A stretch of DNA of 19,528 bases from JBHIEE01 sp046760445 (lineage in GTDB: Bacteria; Acidobacteriota; Aminicenantia; JdFR-78): assembly GCA_046760445.1 (NCBI GenBank), contig JBHIEE010000047.1, forward strand, positions 1 to 19,528. Direction: 5' to 3'. The position numbers were made by a program, and so were the translations under genes. The notes under the pieces were generated by a model that worked only from the letters and a program-made list of their open reading frames with translations, was not told the DNA's origin and made no database searches. Below, one piece after another: positions 7,247-14,465 of this stretch; position 1 is the first letter of the stretch; every line of letters begins with the position of its first letter.

Positions 7247-7999
7247 TTAAGTTGAATCAGAGTTGGTATTTTCAACAAATTGTTCGAAATTATTGAGATT
7301 AATTTTGATATTTTTTATTACTTTCCCTGACGAGCCTAAAGATTTTCCTTCTTTCCCATTTAACCTAAAAGAAATCCCGCCGGCATTACCAGTATTGATA
7401 ACTATCTCCTCAGTAGCTTCAATTTTTTCCATTTGTCCTTCTTTCATAATACCATCCAATTTCAGCTCTCCGTCAGAATAAACCTGAATCCAGGTATCTT
7501 CTATAAATGACATTTCCAATACTAATTTCTCTTTTTCAGGAGGAATAAGAGGAGGTGTCGGAGAAGGTGGTAAAGTGACTTTCACATAGGAAGGGGGTTG
7601 AGTAGTAGGTTTTGACAGATGAGGGATAATTAAAAGATTAAAAAATAAATACAACAATACTATTGAAAGTATAATCACACCAATTCTTGCCCAGAAAATC
7701 CTTTGACTTTTTGATAATTCTCTCTTGATTATTTGATAAGAACCACTAACTGAGTATTCCTCTTTTGGTTTAACCTGTTGAAGATATTTATTTAACACCT
7801 CATTTTCGTCAAGCCCCACATAATTAGCATAAGCTCGAAGAAAATTCTTGGTAAAAAAGCCGCCGGGCAGTATCTCAAAGTGGTCATCTTCAATTGCTTT
7901 CAAAAATTTCAAATTTATCTTAGTTGTTCGAGCTATTTCTTCCAAAGAAATAGCTCGAAATTCTCTTTCTCTTTTTAATTCTTTTCCTAAGGTACTCAC
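7247..7999 (-). CDS. rodZ: RodZ-family helix-turn-helix membrane protein
   Basis: RodZ links the MreB cytoskeleton to the cell-wall elongation machinery in rod-shaped cells. The 250 residues show the family order: a cytoplasmic HTH_25 domain (about 5-75, SLEEIARTTKINLKFLKAIE and the GGFFTKNFLRAYANYVGLDE block), a single membrane helix (about 104-126), a Pro/Thr-rich linker (about 130-156) and an extracytoplasmic DUF4115 domain (about 159-236, DTWIQVYSDGELKLDG). The length is a little shorter than E. coli RodZ but usual for other phyla. The start is GTG at 7999; the promoter lies directly upstream and leaves about two untranslated bases. Codons 14-25 contain a perfect 15-bp inverted repeat. 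No mreBCD genes are in the window, so the morphogenetic role is inferred from the family. Confidence 0.85.
   Translation of the reverse strand: MSTLGKELKREREFRAISLEEIARTTKINLKFLKAIEDDHFEILPGGFFTKNFLRAYANYVGLDENEVLNKYLQQVKPKEEYSVSGSYQIIKRELSKSQRIFWARIGVIILSIVLLYLFFNLLIIPHLSKPTTQPPSYVKVTLPPSPTPPLIPPEKEKLVLEMSFIEDTWIQVYSDGELKLDGIMKEGQMEKIEATEEIVINTGNAGGISFRLNGKEGKSLGSSGKVIKNIKINLNNFEQFVENTNSDST
7927..7959 (-). repeat. Perfect 15-bp inverted repeat inside rodZ
   Basis: TTCGAGCTATTTCTT (7927-7941) and its exact reverse complement (7945-7959) flank a 3-base loop. It lies about 40-72 nt inside the rodZ message and encodes RAISLEEIAR-type residues of the HTH. In RNA it would be a long, stable hairpin close to the start codon. 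Confidence 0.75.
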
Positions 8000-8007
8000 T
8001 TTTAAAA

Positions 8008-8036
8008 ATTTTAGAGGAAAGAGAGAAACTTGTCAA
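8008..8036 (-). promoter_or_regulatory. Sigma70-type promoter of rodZ
   Basis: On the minus strand a consensus TTGACA (8036-8031) and TAAAAT (8013-8008) are 17 bp apart. The expected start point is near 8001, two bases before the GTG at 7999, leaving no room for a Shine-Dalgarno site. This is the closest match to consensus in the window. Confidence 0.75.
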
Positions 8037-8200
8037 TTAACTTTACCGAGAGAAATTTTTCACCTAAAATTTCTTCCAGATTTTTATTTTTGGTTCATCT
8101 GAGATATAATTAGTAATTCATCAAAAAGATGGTTTTCAAATGACCTTAAATGATATTATATAGAATGATGGTGAGAGTATTTTTTATGGAAGCTTTAAAT

Positions 8201-8460
8201 AAATCAAAATGCAAAAATCAAAGATAAAAATGACAGACCAAAAATCAAAATTTATAAAAAGGGGTCAAGGATTCGAGGATTCAAGGGTTCAAGTGATTAT
8301 TCCTTCCCTTGAACCCTCGACCCCTTGGCTCCTTGAATCCTATTTTTGAATTTTAATTTGCCTGCCCTGTTGGAAAGAAGTGACTTTTCAGGGTCATTTT
8401 GCCACAGCGGTATACCCCACGTGGTGTACCAACTTTTGATATTTGATTTTTAATTTTTAT
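8201..8460. repeat. Composite inverted-repeat noncoding element
   Basis: No gene is visible in the 8000-8555 gap; most of it is this element. Its left end is made of AAAAATCAAA-type words (8201-8250) and its right end of TTTTGATATTTGATTTTTAA (8433-8452), which are roughly inverse complements. Inside are GC-richer stems: GGGTTCAAG (8285-8293) with CTTGAACCC (8308-8316), and GGATTCAAGG (8277-8286) with CCTTGAATCC (8331-8340). A near-palindrome centred on CACGTG lies at 8409-8430. The nested inverted arms suggest a miniature mobile or hairpin-forming element. No transposase and no clear target-site duplication were found. Confidence 0.55.
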
Positions 8461-8481
8461 CTGGAGGTGAAGCCCAAAAAC

Positions 8482-8520
8482 AGGATATGAAAACCCTAAC
8501 ACGTGTTTGGTTTTCATCCT
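8482..8520 (+). promoter_or_regulatory. Inverted repeat and short upstream reading frame before fabL
   Basis: AGGAT+GAAAACC (8482-8495, with a 2-base bulge) pairs with GGTTTTC+ATCCT (8509-8520). The loop contains a perfect 10-bp palindrome AACACGTGTT (8498-8507). This could be an operator or an RNA hairpin controlling fabL. A 20-codon frame starts at ATG 8487 and stops at TAA 8547-8549, overlapping the fabL ribosome-binding purines; it may be chance. Only weak promoter matches (TTGGTT at 8507, TAAAAA near 8531) were seen. Confidence 0.35.
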
Positions 8521-8555
8521 TGAAAAATCTTAAAAATGATGAGAGGTAAAATCAA

Positions 8556-9308
8556 ATGAATTCAAAAGGGAAAGTAGCTTTAATAACCGGTGGTTCAAGA
8601 GGGATTGGTCAAGCAATAGCCTTGAAATTAGCTCAGGCCGGCGCAGATATTGCTATTAATTTTCTCCGTCACAGAGAACCAGCCGAAGAAACAGCTCAAG
8701 CTATCCAGAACATGGGAAGAAAAGCTCTGGTTATTAAAGCCAATGTGGCCAATGAAAAAGATGTTGAAGAAATATTCGACCAAATAAAAAACACTTTCGG
8801 TCGACTTGACATTTTAGTCAGTAATGCTGCTTCAGGAGTTCTTAAGCCAGCTCTAAAATTGACTCTCAAACACTGGCACTGGACAATGAATATCAATGCC
8901 GGCGCTTTACTTCCTTTAGTCCAGGGAGCTGTTCCTTTAATGCCCAAGGAAGGAGGAAAAATCATTGCTGTTTCCAGTTTAGGAGCAGTAAGAGCCATCC
9001 CTAATTATGCTGCTATAGGCGCTTCCAAAGCTGCTTTGGAATCTATGATCAGGCACTTGGCCTCAGAATTAGCTCCTCGAGGAATTAATGTTAATGCTGT
9101 TTCAGCAGGAGTAGTAGAAACTGAAGCACTGAAATATTTTCCTAACCGTGAAGAAATGATAAAAGTTAGTTTAGAACGAACACCTGCTGGAAGATTAGTT
9201 ACTCCCCAAGATATAGCCAATATTGTTCTTTTTCTGTGCAGTGATTTAGCCAATATGATTCATGGTCAGACAATTGTCGTGGACGGCGGCTATTCAATTG
9301 TTGGATAA
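8556..9308 (+). CDS. fabL: Enoyl-ACP reductase III-like SDR (FabL type)
   Basis: This NAD(P)H-dependent short-chain dehydrogenase probably performs the last step of fatty-acid elongation, reduction of trans-2-enoyl-ACP. The Rossmann glycine motif TGGSRGIG is at 11-18 and NAASG at 90-94. The active-site tyrosine and lysine are Tyr151 and Lys158, a YX6K spacing, unlike the YX3K of FabG. The blocks HWHWTMNINA, FPNREEM, TPAGRLV and DLANMIHGQTIVVDGG closely resemble Bacillus FabL. An automatic label of FabG would therefore be misleading. The 250 residues match the family. The start ATG at 8556 has a GAGAGG site nine bases upstream. It stands alone, before the lepB promoter, and is preceded by a hairpin at 8482-8520. 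FabL-type enzymes are known to be poorly sensitive to triclosan. Confidence 0.82.
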   Translation: MNSKGKVALITGGSRGIGQAIALKLAQAGADIAINFLRHREPAEETAQAIQNMGRKALVIKANVANEKDVEEIFDQIKNTFGRLDILVSNAASGVLKPALKLTLKHWHWTMNINAGALLPLVQGAVPLMPKEGGKIIAVSSLGAVRAIPNYAAIGASKAALESMIRHLASELAPRGINVNAVSAGVVETEALKYFPNREEMIKVSLERTPAGRLVTPQDIANIVLFLCSDLANMIHGQTIVVDGGYSIVG

Positions 9309-9337
9309 TTACAAACTAACTTTGGGGGTTTTCAAAT

Positions 9338-9366
9338 TTGAGAATTTATCAAAAATATTCTATAAT
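9338..9366 (+). promoter_or_regulatory. Sigma70-type promoter of lepB-ktrB-ktrA
   Basis: TTGAGA (9338-9343) and TATAAT (9361-9366) are 17 bp apart. The expected start point is near 9373, two bases before the TTG codon at 9375 and about 32 before the ATG at 9405. It lies in the gap after fabL, so lepB and the ktr genes have their own promoter. Confidence 0.72.
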
Positions 9367-9374
9367 AAATCAAC

Positions 9375-9941
9375 TTGGAACAGAAAATTCATCCTCTTAA
9401 AAAAATGAACCTTCCAGAAAAAAAATTTAATTGGAAAAAAGAAATAAAGGTATTTCTCATTAATATTACTATTGCTCTCACAATTTCATTTCTGATAATT
9501 TCCAATATAGCCCAAGCCTATCGGGTAGAAGGAGAAAGCATGGAACCGGGTCTCCTTGATAATGAAAGGATTATTGTCAGTAAAATTATTTATAAATTAA
9601 GAGAAATAAAGAGAGGAGAAGTGGTAATTTTTCGTTATCCTTCTAAACCTCAAAAATATTTTATTAAGAGAATAATTGGGCTTCCAGGAGAAACAGTATT
9701 CATTGAAAAAGGAGATATTTATGTAAATAATCAAAAATTGAACGAGCCTTATTTAAAGAGCGATTTCAAATCCCAAGAAACAACTCCCTCCACCTTTATC
9801 CCTTCTGGTTATTATTATGTCCTGGGAGATCACCGAACCTCGAGCAATGACAGCCGGAACGGCTGGTTAGTTCCCCGAAAATATATTATTGGAAAAGCAG
9901 TATTCAGGTACTGGCCGCTAAAAAGAACTGGCACGCTTTAA
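9375..9941 (+). CDS. lepB: Signal peptidase I
   Basis: Membrane-bound serine peptidase that removes signal peptides from exported proteins. In the 188-residue form the N-terminal membrane helix is at about 26-47, followed by the catalytic Ser55 in EGESMEPGL, the general-base Lys98 in YFIKRIIGLPGE, and the conserved VLGDHRTSSNDSR box at 149-161. The short, single-helix form is like the Gram-positive and many environmental enzymes. Two starts are possible: TTG at 9375, which lies two bases after the predicted transcription start, and ATG at 9405 (residue 11), which has no Shine-Dalgarno site. Either leaves the full enzyme. The stop TAA shares its last base with the ktrB ATG, showing tight coupling. 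Confidence 0.93.
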   Translation: MEQKIHPLKKMNLPEKKFNWKKEIKVFLINITIALTISFLIISNIAQAYRVEGESMEPGLLDNERIIVSKIIYKLREIKRGEVVIFRYPSKPQKYFIKRIIGLPGETVFIEKGDIYVNNQKLNEPYLKSDFKSQETTPSTFIPSGYYYVLGDHRTSSNDSRNGWLVPRKYIIGKAVFRYWPLKRTGTL

Positions 9942-11296
9942 TGATAGAGAAATCTAATCTTAAAAAAGAAATAAAATTTCAGCCTGCGCAAGTCTTAGCC
10001 ATCGCCTTTCTAATAACTATTTTTATTGGCACCTTGTTTCTCCTGCTCCCAGTTTCTACCCGAGAAGGGCACATTTCCTTTATCGATGCTTTATTCACTG
10101 CTACCTCAGCCACCTGTGTTACAGGTCTTATTGTGGTTGACACCCCAACCTATTTTTCTTCTTTTGGTCAGGCAGTAATTTTAATCCTTTTTCAGTTAGG
10201 TGGCCTGGGAATAATGACCTTTTCTACTCTTTTTCTTTTAGCTCGAGGCAAAAAAATTTCTATAAAAGATAGATTAAGAGTGCAGAAAGATTTTCTTCAT
10301 TCGCCAATAGAGAATATAAAATCATTAATAAGAGATATTTTTCTTTTTACTATGGGCATTGAATTAATTGGTGCCATCATACTTTTTTTGCGCTGGAATA
10401 AAGATTTTCCTTCAGGAAAAGCAATTTATTATTCCCTGTTTCATTCGGTTTCAGCTTTCTGTAATGCTGGATTTTCCCTTTTTACTACCAGTCTCACTCA
10501 ATATCAAGAAGACTGGACAGTTAACTTAGTAATGCTTCCTCTAATTATCCTGGGAGGGATTGGCTTCTTAGTTTTAAAGGAAGGGAAAGATTATTTTTTT
10601 AATTTTAAAAATAGAAAAAAAATCAGAATCTCCCTTCATACTAAATTAGTTTTAGCTATGACTTCGGGCTTGATCATTCTTGGAGGAGTAATCTTTTGGG
10701 TATTAGAAAACCAGTCCTCCATTAAATCTCTTTCCTGGAAAGGGAAAATCTTTACCACTTTTTTTCAGGTAATCACTCCCCGAACAGCTGGATTTAATAC
10801 TCTCGATTTATCCCTATTAAGCAGCGCGACTATATTATTTCTAATAGTCCTAATGTTTATTGGTGCTTCTCCCGGCTCCACTGGAGGAGGAGTGAAAACA
10901 AGCACTATTGGAGTGTTAATTGCTTTTCTTAAATCAAGAATTATTGGTCGAGAATCAGTCAATCTTTTTTATCGCACTCTTCCATTAGAGACAATAATCA
11001 GAGCCTTTTCAGTAATCAGTCTGGCATTTGTCGTTATTTTTCTTTCCACTTTCGCTCTCTTTTTGACTGAATCTTCAGCTTCTTTTCAAACAATTATGTT
11101 TGAAGTATTTTCTGCTTTTGGAACAGTCGGGCTTTCCTTAGGCTTAACACCTCAATTAACCACAACAGGAAAAATAATTATTATTTTAACAATGTATATT
11201 GGAAGAATTGGACCTCTCACTTTATTATTTGCCTTAGGAAGAGAAAAGGCAAAAGGAAAATTCGAATATCTTGAAGAAAGAGTAATGATAGGCTAA
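9941..11296 (+). CDS. ktrB: Potassium uptake channel subunit KtrB (TrkH family)
   Basis: Membrane subunit of a Ktr-type K+ uptake system. The 451 residues hold the four P-loop repeats of the superfamily, each with a filter glycine: TCVTGL (Gly62), FCNAGF (Gly177), RTAGFN (Gly284) and GTVGLS (Gly397). The flexible intramembrane gate IGASPGSTGGGVKT is at 307-320 and a conserved Arg422 lies in YIGRIGPLT. The length and the short one-domain partner favour KtrB over TrkH. The ATG overlaps the lepB stop by one base. Ktr systems are usually sodium-dependent, which is family knowledge and not visible here. Confidence 0.92.
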   Translation: MIEKSNLKKEIKFQPAQVLAIAFLITIFIGTLFLLLPVSTREGHISFIDALFTATSATCVTGLIVVDTPTYFSSFGQAVILILFQLGGLGIMTFSTLFLLARGKKISIKDRLRVQKDFLHSPIENIKSLIRDIFLFTMGIELIGAIILFLRWNKDFPSGKAIYYSLFHSVSAFCNAGFSLFTTSLTQYQEDWTVNLVMLPLIILGGIGFLVLKEGKDYFFNFKNRKKIRISLHTKLVLAMTSGLIILGGVIFWVLENQSSIKSLSWKGKIFTTFFQVITPRTAGFNTLDLSLLSSATILFLIVLMFIGASPGSTGGGVKTSTIGVLIAFLKSRIIGRESVNLFYRTLPLETIIRAFSVISLAFVVIFLSTFALFLTESSASFQTIMFEVFSAFGTVGLSLGLTPQLTTTGKIIIILTMYIGRIGPLTLLFALGREKAKGKFEYLEERVMIG

Positions 11297-11310
11297 AATA
11301 GAAGCAAGAG

Positions 11311-11347
11311 GCAAGAAGCTAGAGGCAGGATTTTCTCCGCTTCTTGC
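11311..11347 (+). promoter_or_regulatory. Intercistronic hairpin between ktrB and ktrA
   Basis: GCAAGAAGC (11311-11319) pairs exactly with GCTTCTTGC (11339-11347), a 9-bp stem with a 19-base loop. It sits just upstream of the ktrA Shine-Dalgarno sequence (AGGAGG at 11351-11356). The left side is part of a GAAGCAAGAGGCAAGAAGC word-repeat of the kind found in other gaps here. It may tune ktrA translation or mRNA decay; there is no U-tract, so it is unlikely to be a terminator. Confidence 0.45.
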
Positions 11348-11360
11348 ATCAGGAGGGAAA

Positions 11361-12011
11361 ATGCAAAAATTTGCGGTGATTGGATTAGGAAGTTTTGGAA
11401 TCAATGTAGCCAAAACCTTATATGAGCAAGGAAATGAAGTTTTAGCCATAGATATTGAGAAAGAAAAAATAGAAGAGGTCAAATCTTTTGTCACTCATGC
11501 AGTGAGTATGGATTCAGCTGACAAGGAAAATTTAAAAGCTCTTGGCATTCAGGATATGGATGTGGTTATTGTCAGTTTAGGACCCCAAATGGAATCCAGC
11601 ATTTTAACTGTTCTTTACCTTTATGAACTGAGAGTAAAGAGAATTATTGCCAAAGCATTAACTGATCATGCCAAAATATTAGAATCAATTGGTGCCACTG
11701 AAGTAATTTATCCTGAGAAAGATATGGCGATAAAAGTCGCTCACCGATTAAGTTCTCCTAATGTTTTAGAATACCTACCTTTAACTTCAGGAATCAGTAT
11801 TCAGGAAATCGCTCCCCCAGAAAAATTCATTGGCAAAACTTTAAAAGAACTTGACTTGAGGAATAAGTATGGCATTCAGGTGATTGCCGTAAAAGAGCTG
11901 ATTCCTGAAAACACGATTCTTATCCCAAGAGCTGATTTTGTTATTAAAGATAGTGATATCCTGATTATAATAGGCGAAGAAAAAAAATTAGCTAAAATAA
12001 ACTCTTTATAA
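11361..12011 (+). CDS. ktrA: Potassium uptake regulatory subunit KtrA
   Basis: Cytosolic RCK protein that forms an octameric ring under KtrB and gates it with bound nucleotide (ATP/ADP). The 216 residues comprise one RCK_N Rossmann domain (about 1-125, GLGSFG at 8-13 and the acidic end of the second strand, AIDIEKEK) and one RCK_C domain (about 135-216). This is the KtrA size; TrkA proteins are about twice as long with two such units. An AGGAGG site lies five bases before the ATG. It is third in lepB-ktrB-ktrA, separated from ktrB by a 64-base gap containing a hairpin. Confidence 0.92.
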   Translation: MQKFAVIGLGSFGINVAKTLYEQGNEVLAIDIEKEKIEEVKSFVTHAVSMDSADKENLKALGIQDMDVVIVSLGPQMESSILTVLYLYELRVKRIIAKALTDHAKILESIGATEVIYPEKDMAIKVAHRLSSPNVLEYLPLTSGISIQEIAPPEKFIGKTLKELDLRNKYGIQVIAVKELIPENTILIPRADFVIKDSDILIIIGEEKKLAKINSL

Positions 12012-12063
12012 AAATTTCTAGATTTTTAACCTTTGATATTTGATTTTATGAATTCGGAGGGAA

Positions 12064-14424
12064 TCACCCTTCGATAATCCTTTGAAGAATTTCAAGAGCA
12101 ACCTCTTTGGCTTTCTCACCGCTTTCTTTCACTGGTCCCACACAGGATGGACAACCTTCTTTACACGAGCATTTCCGGATGACTTTAATCGCCTGGAAAA
12201 TTAGTTTATCTCCCAACTCAAAAAGAGCCTGACTAAACCCAATTCCTCCTGGAAAATTATCATAAATAAAAATATTAGGTTCAAACTCTGGCTGATGAAT
12301 AACTGTTTGATTAATCTGAAGAGAGTTAGATCGAATTGCCTTTATTAAAGGAATGGATTCTCCTGTAGAATTATCTCCAATGGAAACTTTAATGTCATTC
12401 CAATCAGACATTAAAAATAAAGGTGCGATATAATGAAGTAGATAGGAGAGTCCAAATAATCCGTTAATCTTTTGCTCAGAAGTAAACGGAAGTTGAGCCA
12501 TTATCTCTCGAGGAACAGTTAACCAATAGGCTGTGGTATGTATTTCTCTGGGAGGTAAGCTTAATTCTCCTGCTCCCACATTTTCCATTGTATAAAATTT
12601 AATTTTTTTAAATCCCACTACCTGAGTGGTCACCTGCACCTCTCCATATGAAATTTGATATTTTTTTAATTTTTTTGTTTCAAAAATGTCCAAAACATTG
12701 ATTTTGGTATAATCTATTGCTTGAGTAAAATAATCAACATCAGTTCTTCTAACATAAGCTTTCCTTTGTAAATAATCAAACTTTTCGACATAATACCGCT
12801 CTCCTTCACAGAGATATATTGCCTTCGGGTGAAGAGTGGTCAAAGCTGAAGAAAAATCCACTTCAGCAATAGCTTTTGGTTTGTCAGTGACATCCACGAC
12901 CACAAAATTATCTGAACTAATACTCCTTAGACTGACCTCATCCGAGGGATAAGCTTCCGAAGTCCAGAACCATTTATCCTTTGAGTGATGAACTAAATTC
13001 TCCTCTTCTAAAAATTCTAATATCTCTTGAATGTTAACCTTTCCAAACTTCTCTCCTTCCTGAAAAGGAAGCTCAAAAGATGCACATTCAATATGACTGA
13101 CCAGGATAGAAATATTATCTGGATTGATAAGACCCATTTCTGGAGATTTGCCAAAGAAATAATCAGGATTATTAATAATAAACTGATCCAGAGGTGAGCT
13201 TGAAGCCACCAGAATGGCCGCAGATCGGCCAGTCCTTCGGCCTGCTCTTCCTGCCCTCTGCCAGGTGCTGGCAATGGTTCCCGGGTAGCCCGCCAAGACA
13301 CATACATCCAAACTCCCAATATCAATTCCTAACTCCAGGGCATTGGTCGAAACAATGCCCAATATCTCTTTATTCCTTAATCCTTTTTCAATTTCTCTTC
13401 TTTTAAGAGGTAAATATCCTCCACGGTAACCTCTAATTAATCCCTTGTTTTTAATTTCCTGTTCTATTTCCTGTTTTAAATAAGAAACCAACACCTCAGT
13501 CAATAATCTACTTTGAGCAAAAACAATGGTTTGAAGATTATTTTTTAAAAAAGTAAGCGCCACCCGACGGGATTCATTGATATAAGACCTTCTTATTCCC
13601 AGATAAGGATTAACAATGGGAGGAGTATAAAAAATAAAATATTTCTCTCCAGAAGGTGCTCCGTTATTATCAATTAATTCCACTTCCTGTTCAATCATTG
13701 TCTCGGCCATTTCTTTTGGATTGGAAATAGTCGCTGAACAAAGAATAAATTGAGGATTGGAACCATAAAAGCGAGTAATTCTTTTCAACCTTCTAATGAC
13801 ATTTGCCAGATGGCTGCCAAAAACTCCTCGATAATTATGGAGTTCGTCTAAAACAACAAATTTTAAATTCTCAAAAAGCTTAATCCATTTGGTATGATGC
13901 GGCAGAATTCCTGTGTGAAGCATATCAGGATTGGTCAAGATTATATGGCCCTGACCGCGAATCGCTTTTCGGGCATCCTGAGGAGTATCCCCGTCATAGG
14001 TAAATATTCTTATCTCTTCTTCAAGAAGCTCAATTATCTCATCAAGCTCTGCCCTCTGATCCTGAGAAAGAGCTTTGGTTGGGAAAAGATAAATTGCCCT
14101 GCTCGATGGATTTTTCAAGATTGAATCCAAAACAGGCAAATTATAACAAAGGGTTTTCCCAGAAGCAGTGGGTGTAACCACCACAATATTTTTCCCTTCT
14201 TTTAATGCCTGAACAGCTGAGTACTGATGAGAATAGAGTTTAGTCAATCCCTTTTTCTTCAGGGCAGTTAACAAACGAGGATGAATATCTGGAGGATAAT
14301 CAACATACTCACCTTTCTGGGCAGGTAATTTTTTAATGGCGGTAATACTGTTATTTTTAAAAGCATAAGATTCTAACTCTGCGAGAGCCTTCAGCAAATT
14401 GTTCAAATGAATTATTTCATTCAT
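12064..14424 (-). CDS. mrfA: DEAD/DEAH-box helicase, MrfA/YprA-like, with C-terminal zinc cluster
   Basis: Superfamily 2 helicase with the architecture of Bacillus MrfA (YprA), which repairs mitomycin-type DNA damage. In 786 residues: Q-like SHQ at 65-67, Walker A TPTASGKT (84-91), DEAH-type box DELH (193-196), motif III SAT (230-232), a second RecA-like domain ending in GRAGRRTGRSA, and a DUF1998-type C-terminal region with EPNIFIYDNFPGGIGFS. The last part has four cysteines (752, 754, 759, 762; CxCx4CxxC) that should bind a metal. Its promoter lies in the gap after the AbiEi remnant, so it is not an obligate part of the lexA operon, and no GTTC-N7-GTTC operator was seen in front of it. The family call is strong; the MrfA repair role is inferred. 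Confidence 0.87.
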   Translation of the reverse strand: MNEIIHLNNLLKALAELESYAFKNNSITAIKKLPAQKGEYVDYPPDIHPRLLTALKKKGLTKLYSHQYSAVQALKEGKNIVVVTPTASGKTLCYNLPVLDSILKNPSSRAIYLFPTKALSQDQRAELDEIIELLEEEIRIFTYDGDTPQDARKAIRGQGHIILTNPDMLHTGILPHHTKWIKLFENLKFVVLDELHNYRGVFGSHLANVIRRLKRITRFYGSNPQFILCSATISNPKEMAETMIEQEVELIDNNGAPSGEKYFIFYTPPIVNPYLGIRRSYINESRRVALTFLKNNLQTIVFAQSRLLTEVLVSYLKQEIEQEIKNKGLIRGYRGGYLPLKRREIEKGLRNKEILGIVSTNALELGIDIGSLDVCVLAGYPGTIASTWQRAGRAGRRTGRSAAILVASSSPLDQFIINNPDYFFGKSPEMGLINPDNISILVSHIECASFELPFQEGEKFGKVNIQEILEFLEEENLVHHSKDKWFWTSEAYPSDEVSLRSISSDNFVVVDVTDKPKAIAEVDFSSALTTLHPKAIYLCEGERYYVEKFDYLQRKAYVRRTDVDYFTQAIDYTKINVLDIFETKKLKKYQISYGEVQVTTQVVGFKKIKFYTMENVGAGELSLPPREIHTTAYWLTVPREIMAQLPFTSEQKINGLFGLSYLLHYIAPLFLMSDWNDIKVSIGDNSTGESIPLIKAIRSNSLQINQTVIHQPEFEPNIFIYDNFPGGIGFSQALFELGDKLIFQAIKVIRKCSCKEGCPSCVGPVKESGEKAKEVALEILQRIIEG

Positions 14425-14431
14425 TTTTATC

Positions 14432-14461
14432 TTTATATCTTATTTTGAGCAACCGAGTCAA
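14432..14461 (-). promoter_or_regulatory. Sigma70-type promoter of the helicase gene
   Basis: On the minus strand TTGACT (14461-14456) and TATAAA (14437-14432) are 18 bp apart. The expected start point is near 14425, one base before the ATG at 14424. A second TTGACT begins nine bases further upstream. No Shine-Dalgarno sequence is present. Confidence 0.55.
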
Positions 14462-14465
14462 TCAG

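Noticed and set aside
7263..8102. Two + strand frames opposite rodZ
   Set aside because: They are antisense shadows of a clear RodZ gene with no recognisable product.
8105..8110. TATAAT on the + strand in the rodZ-fabL gap
   Set aside because: No acceptable -35 box at 16-18 bp and no gene follows for more than 400 bases.
8201..8460. CRISPR array or tRNA-like structure
   Set aside because: The repeats are irregular words without constant spacers, and no cloverleaf or cas gene is present.
8696..9253. Two minus-strand frames opposite fabL
   Set aside because: Fully antisense to a well-supported SDR gene; composition reflects the opposite strand.
9375..9404. Using only the ATG at 9405 as the lepB start
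   Set aside because: The promoter position favours TTG at 9375 as a leaderless start and the ATG has no Shine-Dalgarno site; the choice remains open and is noted in the lepB entry.
13017..14124. Frames within the helicase gene on both strands
   Set aside because: The helicase motifs are continuous through this region; the alternative frames show no domain.
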